Part shown: positions 26,784-35,430 of the stretch, in pieces
Layout of the letters: each line of letters opens with the position of its first letter
Position numbering within the stretch: position 1 is the first letter of the stretch
DNA from: Desertibaculum subflavum
GTDB lineage: Bacteria; Pseudomonadota; Alphaproteobacteria; Ferrovibrionales; Ferrovibrionaceae
Assembly: GCA_003576705.1 (NCBI GenBank)
Contig: QOZS01000003.1
Coordinates: forward strand, 62,001-126,000
Direction: 5' to 3'
Length of the DNA: 64,000 nt
Position numbers and translations under genes: made by a program
Notes under the pieces: generated by a model
The model's input: the letters and a program-made list of their open reading frames with translations, nothing else
Database searches by the model: none
What the model was told of the DNA's origin: nothing

Positions 26784-27323
26784 ATAGCCCCGCGTCCTGG
26801 CAATATCGCACCGCCCACCCGAGATGGGCCGCGCGTGAACAACGAGATCGGCGTGCCCAGCGTGCGCCTGATCGACCACACCGGCGAAAACCGGGGCGTG
26901 GTAACCACCCGAGAAGCCCTTGCCATGGCAGCCGATGCCGGTCTCGACCTGGTCGAGATCTCGCCTAATGCGGCGCCCCCGGTCTGCAAGATCCTCGATT
27001 TCGGCCGCTTCAAGTACGAGAGCCAGAAGAAGGCCGCCGAGGCGCGCAAGCGGCAGAAGGTCATCGAGGTCAAGGAGATCAAGCTCCGCCCCGGCATCGA
27101 CGACCACGACTTCGACGTGAAGATGCGCGCCATGCGCGCCTTCCTCGAGGAAGGCGACAAGGTGAAGGTCACCATGCGCTTCCGCGGCCGCGAGTTCGCC
27201 CATACCGAGATCGGCATGGAGGTCCTCAACAAGGTCCGCGAGATGCTGATCGACCTCTCCAAGGTCGAGCAGTTCCCGAAGATGGAAGGCCGCCAGATGG
27301 TGATGGTGCTGTCGGCCAAATAG
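26784..27323 (+). CDS. infC: Translation initiation factor IF-3, ATA start
   Basis: 179 residues if translation begins at ATA 26784. The usual N-terminus (the [19 protein letters not shown] segment) begins 17 codons into this frame, and GGAGG at 26774-26778 sits five bases ahead of the ATA. No ATG or GTG with a ribosome site exists upstream of the conserved region; the GTG at 26835 would remove the N-terminal tail. Non-standard AUA/AUU/AUC starts are typical of infC and let IF-3 limit its own synthesis by rejecting them. The two-domain IF-3 architecture (linker rich in K/E around residues 75-100, C-domain [16 protein letters not shown]) is complete. rpmI and rplT do not follow here. Confidence 0.95.
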   Translation: MAPRPGNIAPPTRDGPRVNNEIGVPSVRLIDHTGENRGVVTTREALAMAADAGLDLVEISPNAAPPVCKILDFGRFKYESQKKAAEARKRQKVIEVKEIKLRPGIDDHDFDVKMRAMRAFLEEGDKVKVTMRFRGREFAHTEIGMEVLNKVREMLIDLSKVEQFPKMEGRQMVMVLSAK

Positions 27324-27344
27324 CCGGCAGCCCTCCCCGCCCTG

Positions 27345-27854
27345 CTACCACCCACCGGCGAGCGATTTGCGCATGCGCCGGAGATCGGTCTCCATTCCCC
27401 AGCTCTGATAGAAGCCGACCGCCCCGGCATTGAACTCGTGCACGCCAAGTTCCAGCGTCTCGGCGCGGCGCTCGCGCGCCCAGGTCTCCGCCGCGCGGAG
27501 CAGCGCGGTGCCGATACCCTGGCCGCGGCAGACAACGGTCACCACAAGGTTGTCCACCTCGACGATGCGGCGCGGCGGCCGCACCATGCTGGGTGGGACC
27601 TGCCGCTCGATCAGCACGGCCAGGCCGACCGGCCCTTCGCGCCGGCAGGCGACCAGGATGGTGCTGTCGCGACCTTCGATCAGGCCGCGGATGAGGCCTT
27701 CGCTGCGGGCCGGGCCATCGGGAGCGCGGAACTGCGCCGGCCGCGCTTCGCGGTGATGCCGGTCCAGCTCTTCGAACAGCGGGCAGAGCTGCGGGTAATC
27801 CGCCATGCTGGCCTGGCGGATGCTGGTGGGTGGATGGTCTGTCTGATCACTCAT
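27345..27854 (-). CDS. GNAT family N-acetyltransferase
   Basis: 169 residues from ATG 27854. Acetyl-CoA-binding motif A is VVTVVCRGQGIGTALLRAAE, followed by the conserved NAGAVGFYQSWGME (motif B). An in-frame start at 27905 would add 17 poorly structured residues. Acceptor substrate unknown. It is convergent to infC. Confidence 0.85.
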   Translation of the reverse strand: MSDQTDHPPTSIRQASMADYPQLCPLFEELDRHHREARPAQFRAPDGPARSEGLIRGLIEGRDSTILVACRREGPVGLAVLIERQVPPSMVRPPRRIVEVDNLVVTVVCRGQGIGTALLRAAETWARERRAETLELGVHEFNAGAVGFYQSWGMETDLRRMRKSLAGGW

Positions 27855-27907
27855 ATCGGGCTTCCGTCCTGATCCGCCCTCGCGGACCGGAAGCCCCTGA
27901 AACAACG

Positions 27908-27930
27908 ACGCCGCCGGACCGCGGCGGCGT
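27908..27930. promoter_or_regulatory. Strong GC hairpin between two GNAT genes
   Basis: ACGCCGCCG (27908-27916) pairs with CGGCGGCGT (27922-27930) around a five-base loop. It lies in the 213-bp gap upstream of one minus-strand GNAT gene and downstream of another. There is no U-tract on either side; it may still end transcription of the 28068-28694 gene. Nothing else stands out in this gap. Confidence 0.35.
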
Positions 27931-28067
27931 GGGTTTCAAACCATAATCGTCCCCGCCGCCTTATGAGGTGGCGCTAAAATACCAGCGGGTGGCGCGGGCC
28001 GGGACGATCATGGGCGCGGACCCTAGCGGCGGCGCCGGCTTTGGTCAATTCCAGCGCCACAGGGGCG

Positions 28068-28694
28068 CTAGCGGTTTTCCGCGTGTGGTCGGCCCAGCCA
28101 GATTGTCCGGCCAGGGGGCAGCTCATCGAGATTCAAGTCGACGAAACCCAGCTTCCGCCAGAACCGAACCGCACCGACATTGTCCCGGTTGACCGCGACA
28201 TGCACCGCCTGCGCTCCGCTCTCGACCGCGATGCCGATCCAGTCGTTGAACAGTCGCGATCCCATCCCGCGCCCTTGCAGGCGTGGTAGCAGGTTCATGT
28301 GAGCATGCGCCGGATATTCCCGCGTCACCGCGGACGGTGTCCGCGCCGGATGATGGATCATGAAAGCGCGCCGCTGGTCCGGCGTCCGACGCGCCGCATC
28401 CGCCGCCGGCGGCGCGGCATACCGCCGGCGCAGCGCCGGCCACCACTCTCGTTCCAGCTTCGCTTCCCAGGCTTCCGTGTCGACAGCGCCGACGACGAAG
28501 CCCGCGACGCCCGCCCTGTCCTCCACGACACGGGTAAGGCCGGGTTCCAGCGATGCATAGGGGGCAGAGTAGATGTGCCCCATCATCCTGCGGTCGCTGT
28601 AGAGATGCGAGGCATCCGCTCCCGCATTCCCGGTCGCGAGCGAGATCGCATACAGCGCCTCGAGATCGTCCGGCTGGTATGGGCGGATTTTCAC
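28068..28694 (-). CDS. GNAT family N-acetyltransferase
   Basis: 208 residues from GTG 28694. N-terminus VKIRPYQPDDLEALYAI is a normal GNAT first strand/helix. A variable insertion rich in Arg and Ala (about residues 90-120) precedes motif A (LLPRLQGRGMGSRLFNDW) and motif B (NRDNVGAVRFWRKLGF). The frame stays open upstream to 28787, but the extra residues are unlike the family. Acceptor unknown. Confidence 0.82.
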   Translation of the reverse strand: MKIRPYQPDDLEALYAISLATGNAGADASHLYSDRRMMGHIYSAPYASLEPGLTRVVEDRAGVAGFVVGAVDTEAWEAKLEREWWPALRRRYAAPPAADAARRTPDQRRAFMIHHPARTPSAVTREYPAHAHMNLLPRLQGRGMGSRLFNDWIGIAVESGAQAVHVAVNRDNVGAVRFWRKLGFVDLNLDELPPGRTIWLGRPHAENR

Positions 28695-28825
28695 GATGGG
28701 CGACCTGGACAAGAAGGCTTGGTGGCGACCTCGTAGTGGGGAATTGTAACCCCTGCAACGAGCAAGGGCGTGAAGCTGGCATGCCACGTGCTTTAAGATC
28801 GGCGACAGAATTCGGGGAGCCCGCC

Positions 28826-29740
28826 ATGACGCCAGCCTATCCGCGTGACCTGATCGGCTATGGCCGCGTCCCGCCGGACCCGAAATGGCCGGGCGGCGCC
28901 CGCATCGCGGTGCAGTTCGTACTGAATTACGAGGAAGGGGCCGAGAACTCGATCCTGCACGGCGACCCGGCCTCTGAGGCCTTCCTTTCCGACATCGCCG
29001 GCGCGGCGCCGATCCCGGGCGCCCGCAACATGAACATGGAGTCGATGTACGAGTACGGCAGCCGGGCCGGGTTCTGGCGCGTGCACCGCGCCTTCACGGA
29101 GCGGCAGATGCCGCTGACCGTCTACGGCGTCGCCATGGCGCTGGAGCGCAACCCCGCCGCGGTCGCGGCGATGCAAGAGGCGGATTGGGAGATCGCGAGC
29201 CACGGCTATCGCTGGATCGACTACCAGCACATGCCCGAGGCCGAGGAGCGCGCGCATACCCGCCAGGCGCTGGCGATCCATGAGAGGACGACCGGCCGCA
29301 AGCCCGATGGCTGGTACACCGGGCGCACCAGCCCCAACACGCGGCGCATCGTGCTGGAGGAGCATCCGGGCCTCGTCTACTCGTCGGATTCCTATGCCGA
29401 CGACCTGCCCTATTGGGTGAGCGAAGGCGGCAAGCCGCATCTCGTCGTGCCCTATACGCTCGACGTCAACGACTACCGCACCGTCGCCGGCACCTATCTG
29501 CCGACCAGCGAGGAGCTCTTCGCCTATTGGCGCGACAGCTTCGACCTGCTCTATGCCGAAGGTGCGAGCCAGCCGAAGATGCTGAATATCGGGCTGCATT
29601 GCCGACTGGTCGGCCGACCCGGCCGTGCGGTGGCGCTGATTCGATTCCTCGACCATGTGCTGGGCCACGACAAGGTCTGGGTCTGCCGCCGCGTCGATCT
29701 CGCCCGCCACTGGCAGAAGGTGCATCCGCCCAAGCCATGA
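28826..29740 (+). CDS. puuE: Allantoinase PuuE (polysaccharide deacetylase-like)
   Basis: 304 residues, close to the usual 308. The opening RDLIGYGRVPPDPKWPGGAR, then VQFVLNYEEGAENSILHGD and NMESMYEYGSRAGFWR, are hallmark PuuE segments. The carbohydrate-esterase-4-like barrel continues with ASHGYRWIDYQ, GWYTGRTSPNT and NIGLHCRLVGRPGR. PuuE opens the allantoin ring to allantoate without a metal cofactor. It overlaps xdhA by 4 nt, which places it in a purine-to-ureide degradation operon together with xanthine dehydrogenase. Confidence 0.92.
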   Translation: MTPAYPRDLIGYGRVPPDPKWPGGARIAVQFVLNYEEGAENSILHGDPASEAFLSDIAGAAPIPGARNMNMESMYEYGSRAGFWRVHRAFTERQMPLTVYGVAMALERNPAAVAAMQEADWEIASHGYRWIDYQHMPEAEERAHTRQALAIHERTTGRKPDGWYTGRTSPNTRRIVLEEHPGLVYSSDSYADDLPYWVSEGGKPHLVVPYTLDVNDYRTVAGTYLPTSEELFAYWRDSFDLLYAEGASQPKMLNIGLHCRLVGRPGRAVALIRFLDHVLGHDKVWVCRRVDLARHWQKVHPPKP

Positions 29741-31143
29741 CCGCCGAGCACCGCATCCGCTTCCTGCTGAACGGGCAGTCGCGCGAGACCGCGGCGGCGT
29801 CGACGACCCTTCTGGACTTCATCCGCGAGACCGAGCGGCTGACCGGCACCAAGGAAGGCTGCGCCGAAGGCGATTGCGGCGCCTGCACCGTGGTCGTCAC
29901 GCGCGTTGTGAACGGCGAGCCGGTGCTCGAGGCGGTGAATGCCTGCATCACCTTGATGGGCCAGGTGGATGGCCGCGCCGTCACCACGGTCGAAGGCCTG
30001 CTCGGACCCGGCCGCGCAGCGCATCCGGTGCAGCGGCTGCTGGCCGAGACCGACGGCACGCAATGCGGGTTCTGCACGCCGGGCTTCGTGATGTCGCTCC
30101 ATGCCTTCGCGCAGAGCGGCGAGGCGGTGACCGTCGAGAACGTGCACGAGGCGCTGGCCGGCAACCTCTGCCGCTGCACCGGCTATCGGCCGATCGTCGA
30201 TACCGCGCTCGGGCTCGCAGGCCCGGCGCGCGAGGATGCGACGGCGAGCCCGCTGGGCGGGCTGGCCGATTCCGACGTGAATGTTCCCGGCTGGCATGCG
30301 CCGCGCACGCTGGCCGATCTGCTGCAGCTGCGCGCCGAGCGTCCCGCGGCTGTGCTCGTTGCCGGGGCGACCGATCTCGGCCTCGGCCCGTCGCGCGACC
30401 GTGCGCCCATTGTCGACGCGATCGACGTGACGCGTGTGCCGGAGTTGAACGACATCACCGAAACATCGACCGCCATCGAGATCGGCGCCGCCGTCACCTA
30501 TGCCCGCGCGCTGCCGCATCTGGACCGTCTCTACCCGACCCTCGGCACCTATCTGCGGCGGCTCGGCTCGCGCCAGATCCGCAACAGCGGCACGATCGGC
30601 GGAAATCTCGGTACCGCCTCGCCGATCGGCGACAGCGCGCCGTTCCTGCTTGCGCTCGATGCTGAAATCGAGCTCGCCTCGCGCGCCGGCAGCCGGCACG
30701 TGGCAATCGCCGATTTCTTCACCGGTTATCGCAAGACCGCGCTGAAGCCGGATGATGTGATCACCACGATCCGACTGCCGAAGCTCGTCGACGGCGACCT
30801 GTTTCGCTGCGACAAGGTCTCCAAGCGCTATGACCAGGACATCTCCAACGTCGCCGGCACGTTCCGCTTGCGCATCGAGGATGGTCGCGTCGTCGAAGCG
30901 CGGCTCGCCTATGGCGGCATGGCGGCTACACCGAAGCGGGCGATGGCGGCGGAAGCCTGTCTGGTCGGCGGGCCGTTCGATGCGGCGGCGGTCGACGCTG
31001 CCGTCGCCGCGCTGCCCGGCGATCTTGCGCCGATCGACGACATGCGCTCGACCGCCGCCTATCGCATGGCCGTCGCCGGCAATCTGCTGCGCCGTTTCCT
31101 GATCGCCGGCCCGGCACCCGCGGGGCTGGAGGCGATGCCATGA
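29737..31143 (+). CDS. xdhA: Xanthine dehydrogenase small subunit (2Fe-2S/FAD)
   Basis: 468 residues. An N-terminal plant-type [2Fe-2S] domain (GTKEGCAEGDCGACTVVV), a second helical [2Fe-2S] domain (TQCGFCTPGFVMS and LAGNLCRCTGYRPI), then an FAD-binding domain from about residue 190 (VAGATDLGLGPSR, SRQIRNSGTIGGNLGTASPI) and a CO-dehydrogenase-type flavoprotein C-terminus. Oxidises hypoxanthine and xanthine to urate with XdhB. ATGA overlaps on both sides (puuE and xdhB) show a tightly coupled operon. Cytoplasmic. Confidence 0.95.
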   Translation: MTAEHRIRFLLNGQSRETAAASTTLLDFIRETERLTGTKEGCAEGDCGACTVVVTRVVNGEPVLEAVNACITLMGQVDGRAVTTVEGLLGPGRAAHPVQRLLAETDGTQCGFCTPGFVMSLHAFAQSGEAVTVENVHEALAGNLCRCTGYRPIVDTALGLAGPAREDATASPLGGLADSDVNVPGWHAPRTLADLLQLRAERPAAVLVAGATDLGLGPSRDRAPIVDAIDVTRVPELNDITETSTAIEIGAAVTYARALPHLDRLYPTLGTYLRRLGSRQIRNSGTIGGNLGTASPIGDSAPFLLALDAEIELASRAGSRHVAIADFFTGYRKTALKPDDVITTIRLPKLVDGDLFRCDKVSKRYDQDISNVAGTFRLRIEDGRVVEARLAYGGMAATPKRAMAAEACLVGGPFDAAAVDAAVAALPGDLAPIDDMRSTAAYRMAVAGNLLRRFLIAGPAPAGLEAMP

Positions 31144-33467
31144 GCGCGGCGACGCTCTCGCCCCGTCATGGCGCCGTCAGCAGCTCAGTCCGCCACGATA
31201 GCGCGCTGAAGCACACGACCGGCGAGGCGATCTATCTCGACGACCAGGCCGGCCCGCCCGGCATGCTGCACGCGGCGCTGGTGACCAGCCCGGTTGCGCA
31301 TGGCCGGCTGAAGGGGATCGATGCCGCGGCGGCGTTGGCGATGCCCGGCGTGGTGGCGATGATTACCGCGGCCGACATTCCCGGCGTCAACGACGTGGCG
31401 CCGGTCGGCAAGGACGAGCCGGCGCTGGCAACGGACAAGGTCGAATATCTTGGCCATCCCGTCGCCATCGTCGTCGCGGCGACGCGCGACCGGGCCGTGC
31501 ATGCAGCCGAGGCCGTCCGGCTCAACATCGAAGAGCTGCCGCCGGTTCTCACCATCGAAGCGGCGCTGGCGAACGAAAGCGTCGTCTGGCCGGTGATGGA
31601 GATGAAGCGCGGCGACTGGGCCGCAGCTATCGCCGGCGCGCCGCAGAGATTGACAGGTCAGGTCAAGGTCGGCGGGCAGGAGCATTTCTATCTCGAAGGC
31701 CAGATCGCGCTCGCCATCCCGGGCGAGGACGGCGATATGCGCCTTGTCGCCTCGACCCAGCATCCGACCGAGGTGCAGCACATCGTCTCGCGCCTGCTTG
31801 GCCTGCCGTACAATGCAGTGACAACGGAGGTGCGCCGGCTCGGCGGCGGCTTCGGCGGCAAGGAGAGCCAGGCGAGCCTGGTCGCCGGCCTCGCCGCGCT
31901 GGCCGCGCGCAAGACGGCGAAGCCGGTCAAGCTCCGCCTCGACCGCGCCACCGACATGCGGGTGACCGGCAAGCGGCACGATTTCCTCGCCCGCTACGAG
32001 GTCGGGTTCGACGACGAGGGCCGCATCCGGGGGCTCGACATCCTGCTCGCCAGCCGTGCCGGCTGGTCGGCCGATCACTCGCCCCCGGTCATGACGCGGG
32101 CGCTCTGCCATATCGACAACGCCTATTACCTGCCGGCGACCAGGGCGCGCGGCTTCTGCTGCAAGACCAACACGCAGTCGAACACCGCCTTCCGCGGTTT
32201 CGGCGGGCCGCAGGGCGCCGCCGCCATCGAGGCGGTGGTCGAGCACATCGCGCGCCATCTCGGCCGCGATCCGCTCGCCGTCCGGCAGCTGAACTACTAC
32301 GGCGACGGTGGGCGCGACGTCACGCCCTACGGCCAGCGCGTGTTCGACAATCTGCTGCCGCGCGTGACGCAGGAAATGCTGGCATCGTCCGACTGGACAG
32401 CGCGCCGCGCGGCGATCGACGCCTTCAACGCGTCAAGCCCGGTGGTGAAGCGCGGCCTGGGCTTCATGCCGCTCAAATTCGGCGTCTCGTTCAACCTGCC
32501 GACCCTGAACCAGGGCGGCGCGCTGGTGCATATCTATGCCGACGGGTCGATCCGCCTGAACCATGGCGGCACCGAGATGGGCCAGGGTCTGCACACCAAG
32601 GTCGCGCAAGTGGTGGCGGATGTGTTCAAGGTCGATCTCGACCGCATCAAGATCACCGCAACCACGACGGCGGAGGTGCCGAACACCTCGGCCACCGCCG
32701 CCTCCACCGGCTCCGACCTCAACGGCATGGCGGCCTTCGCCGCGGCGAACACCATCAAAGAACGCCTGATCGGCTTCGCCGCGGCGCATTTCGGCGCGGC
32801 GCTGGACCAGGTGGTATTCCAGGACAACCAGGTGAGGGCCGGCAACCATGTGCTCGACTTCGGCGAGCTGGCGCATCTCGCCTGGTTCCACCGCATCTCG
32901 CTCTCGGCCACCGGCTTCTATCGCACGCCGGATATCAGCTGGGACCCGCAATCGATGACCGGCGAGCCGTTCTACTACTTTTCCTACGGCGCCGCGGTGG
33001 CGGAGGTGGCGATCGACACCTTGACCGGCGAGCATAAGGTGCTGCGCGCCGACCTGCTGCAGGATTGCGGCCGTTCGCTCAACCCGGCGATCGATCTCGG
33101 CCAGATCGAGGGCGCCTTCGTGCAGGGCATGGGCTGGGTCACCTGCGAGGAGCTGTGGTGGGACGCCCAAGGCCGTCTGCGCACCGACGGACCCTCGACC
33201 TACAAGATCCCGGGCAGCCGCGACGTGCCGCCGATCTTCAATGTGCGCATCCTGGAGAACTCACCCAACCCGCGGCCGACCATCTACCGCTCCAAGGCGA
33301 TCGGCGAGCCGCCGCTCTTGCTCGCCATCGCCGTCTGGAGCGCGCTCCGCGACGCGGTGGCGAGTCTCGGCGATCACCGTGTGCCGGTGAGCCTGGACGC
33401 GCCGGCGACGCCGGAGCGGGTTCTGTTCGCCTGCGAGGACATGAAGCGCCGGGCCGCTTTGCGCTAA
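31140..33467 (+). CDS. xdhB: Xanthine dehydrogenase molybdopterin-binding subunit
   Basis: 775 residues, the usual length. Moco-site segments are RRLGGGFGGKESQ, the substrate-binding Glu at about residue 479 in NHGGTEMGQGLH, the Arg in NTAFRGFGGPQG and the catalytic Glu in SKAIGEPPLLLA. Forms the active site with XdhA. An XdhC chaperone, which inserts the sulfurated cofactor, is not next to it and must lie elsewhere in the genome. The next gene, 26 bp away, is an LLM oxidoreductase. Confidence 0.95.
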   Translation: MSAATLSPRHGAVSSSVRHDSALKHTTGEAIYLDDQAGPPGMLHAALVTSPVAHGRLKGIDAAAALAMPGVVAMITAADIPGVNDVAPVGKDEPALATDKVEYLGHPVAIVVAATRDRAVHAAEAVRLNIEELPPVLTIEAALANESVVWPVMEMKRGDWAAAIAGAPQRLTGQVKVGGQEHFYLEGQIALAIPGEDGDMRLVASTQHPTEVQHIVSRLLGLPYNAVTTEVRRLGGGFGGKESQASLVAGLAALAARKTAKPVKLRLDRATDMRVTGKRHDFLARYEVGFDDEGRIRGLDILLASRAGWSADHSPPVMTRALCHIDNAYYLPATRARGFCCKTNTQSNTAFRGFGGPQGAAAIEAVVEHIARHLGRDPLAVRQLNYYGDGGRDVTPYGQRVFDNLLPRVTQEMLASSDWTARRAAIDAFNASSPVVKRGLGFMPLKFGVSFNLPTLNQGGALVHIYADGSIRLNHGGTEMGQGLHTKVAQVVADVFKVDLDRIKITATTTAEVPNTSATAASTGSDLNGMAAFAAANTIKERLIGFAAAHFGAALDQVVFQDNQVRAGNHVLDFGELAHLAWFHRISLSATGFYRTPDISWDPQSMTGEPFYYFSYGAAVAEVAIDTLTGEHKVLRADLLQDCGRSLNPAIDLGQIEGAFVQGMGWVTCEELWWDAQGRLRTDGPSTYKIPGSRDVPPIFNVRILENSPNPRPTIYRSKAIGEPPLLLAIAVWSALRDAVASLGDHRVPVSLDAPATPERVLFACEDMKRRAALR

Positions 33468-33493
33468 CATCCTCCCGGGTTCTGGGAGGTTCC

Positions 33494-34522
33494 ATGACAA
33501 AGAAATTCCAGTTCGGCCTGGTGGTGCGCGGCCAGTATCCAGCCAAGGACGATATGGCGCAGCGCTTCGCCGAGACCATCGCGATGGCGCGGAAGGCCGA
33601 TGCGCTCGGCTTCGATTCGATCACCAAGACCTCGCATTGGAGCAGCTATCCGTTCCAGATGCTGAGCCAGGTGCCGCTCTTGGCGCGGTTCAGCGCCGAG
33701 GCGCCGAACCTGCGCCTGGTCGCCGGCATCGTGCTCGTCGCGCTGGAGACGCCGCTGGCGCTCGCCGAGAACTTCGCCGCGCTCGACGTCATGTCGGGCG
33801 GCAAGCTGGTCTTCGGCGCCGGGCTCGGCTATCGCGAGGTGGAGTTCAAGGCCTTCGGCGTGCCGAAGCAGGAACGCGTGCGACGGTTCGAGGAGAATCT
33901 CGTCGCGCTGCGCCGCCTCTGGACCGAGGAGAAGGTGACGATTTCGGGCGGGCATTTCGAGCTCGACGAGGCAAGCTGCCTGCCCAAGCCAGTGCAGAAG
34001 CCGCATCCGCCGATCTGGATCGGCGCCAATGCCGATGTCGGTGTCGAGCGCGCTGCCCGGCTCGGCGATTGCTGGTACATCAATCCGCACAATCAGATCG
34101 CCACGATCGAGCGGCAGATGGAGATCTACAAGCGCGCGCTCGACGCCGCCGGCCGTCCCTTCCCGGCCGAGCTGCCGATGCGGCGCGAATTGTTCGTGGC
34201 CAAGAGCCGCGCGGAGGCGATCCGGCTCTGCGGGCCTTATCTCGAAGCCAAGTACAAGGCCTATGCCGATTGGGGCCAGGACAAGGAGATGCCGGCGGGC
34301 GACAACGACCTATCCCAGGCTTTCGACGCGCTGGCCGGCGACCGCTTCCTGATCGGCTCGCCCGACGAAGTGGCCGAGCAGATCATCGCGATCCATCGCC
34401 GCATCGGCGCCAATCACCTGATCATGAGCATCGAATGGGCCGGCATGCCGCAGAGCCTCGTCTTCGACACCATGCAGCTGATCGCCGAGGAGGTAGGGCC
34501 GAAAGTGCGACAGGGGATCTGA
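33494..34522 (+). CDS. LLM class flavin/F420-dependent oxidoreductase
   Basis: 342 residues, luciferase-like monooxygenase fold: an early substrate/cofactor segment ARKADALGFDSITKTSHW, then VALETPLALAENFAALDVMSGGKLVFGAGLGY and the phosphate-binding HPPIWIGANADVGVERAARLGD. Cofactor could be F420 or FMN; sequence alone does not settle this. It follows xdhB by 26 bp with a GGGAGG ribosome site, so it may take part in the same purine/ureide degradation operon. Its reaction is unknown. Confidence 0.88.
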   Translation: MTKKFQFGLVVRGQYPAKDDMAQRFAETIAMARKADALGFDSITKTSHWSSYPFQMLSQVPLLARFSAEAPNLRLVAGIVLVALETPLALAENFAALDVMSGGKLVFGAGLGYREVEFKAFGVPKQERVRRFEENLVALRRLWTEEKVTISGGHFELDEASCLPKPVQKPHPPIWIGANADVGVERAARLGDCWYINPHNQIATIERQMEIYKRALDAAGRPFPAELPMRRELFVAKSRAEAIRLCGPYLEAKYKAYADWGQDKEMPAGDNDLSQAFDALAGDRFLIGSPDEVAEQIIAIHRRIGANHLIMSIEWAGMPQSLVFDTMQLIAEEVGPKVRQGI

Positions 34523-34530
34523 GGTCTGAA

Positions 34531-34617
34531 CCGCGAAGAGCGCCAAGGGACACAAAGGTACGCCAAGAATTACTATTTGGTTCCTTGGCGTGCCTTCGCG
34601 CTCTTGGCGTCCTTGGC
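34531..34617. repeat. Imperfect inverted repeat of CGCCAAG-type units between LLM gene and sdhB
   Basis: The gap between convergent genes is filled by a left arm (34531-34568, CCGCGAAGAGCGCCAAGG then AAAGGTACGCCAAGA) and a right arm (34581-34617) whose complement reads GCCAAGGACGCCAAGAGCG then CGAAGGCACGCCAAGGAA, around a short AT-rich loop. The sequence resembles a dispersed CGCCAAG/GCGAAG intergenic element of GC-rich bacteria. It probably also serves as a bidirectional terminator. Confidence 0.65.
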
Positions 34618-34631
34618 AGTGAAGGAATGTC

Positions 34632-35417
34632 TCAGAGACGCCGTTCGACCATCAGCTTCTTGATCTCGGCGATGGCGCGGGCCGGGTTGAGGCCCTTCGG
34701 GCAGGTCTTGGCGCAGTTCATGATCGTGTGGCAGCGGTAGAGCCGGAACGGATCCTCGAGGTTGTCGAGCCGTTCGCCGGTCATCTCGTCGCGGCTGTCG
34801 GCGATCCAGCGCCAGGCCTGCAGCAACACGGCGGGGCCGAGATAGCGGTCCCCGTTCCACCAGTAGCTCGGGCACGAGGTCGAGCAGCAGGCACAGAGGA
34901 TGCACTCGTAATAGCCGTCGAGCTTCTGGCGGTCTTCCTTCGACTGCAGCCGCTCGCGGCTCGGCGTGGCGGACTGCGTCTGCATCCAGGGCTGGATCGA
35001 GGCGTATTGCGCGTAGAACTGCGTCAGGTCGGGCACCAGGTCCTTCACCACCGGCATGTGCGGCAGCGGATAGATCTTCACGTCGCCGCCCTTGGCGCAG
35101 TCCTCCACCGCCATGGTGCAGGCGAGCGTGTTGGTGCCGTCGATGTTCATCGCGCAGGAGCCGCAGACGCCCTCGCGGCAGGAGCGGCGGAAGGTGAGCG
35201 TTGGGTCGATCTCGTTCTTGATCTTGATCAGCGCGTCGAGAACCATCGGCGCGCATTCCGCCATGTCGACCTCGTAGATATCGACCTGCGGATTCTGCCC
35301 GTCATCCGGATTCCAGCGATAGATGTGGAAGCGCCGCGGCTGTTTGGCGCCGGGCTTGGCGGCCCAGGTCTTGCCGGCCTTGACCTTGGAATTCTTCGGC
35401 AGCGTGAACTCGGCCAT
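34632..35417 (-). CDS. sdhB: Succinate dehydrogenase iron-sulfur subunit
   Basis: 261 residues. N-terminal [2Fe-2S] ligands in [16 protein letters not shown] and LAC; C-terminal [4Fe-4S] and [3Fe-4S] ligands in [16 protein letters not shown] and [17 protein letters not shown]. Carries electrons from the SdhA flavin to ubiquinone in complex II at the inner face of the membrane. Last gene of the sdhCDAB operon, 13 bp after sdhA. Confidence 0.97.
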   Translation of the reverse strand: MAEFTLPKNSKVKAGKTWAAKPGAKQPRRFHIYRWNPDDGQNPQVDIYEVDMAECAPMVLDALIKIKNEIDPTLTFRRSCREGVCGSCAMNIDGTNTLACTMAVEDCAKGGDVKIYPLPHMPVVKDLVPDLTQFYAQYASIQPWMQTQSATPSRERLQSKEDRQKLDGYYECILCACCSTSCPSYWWNGDRYLGPAVLLQAWRWIADSRDEMTGERLDNLEDPFRLYRCHTIMNCAKTCPKGLNPARAIAEIKKLMVERRL

Positions 35418-35430
35418 CTCGGGCGCGCTC

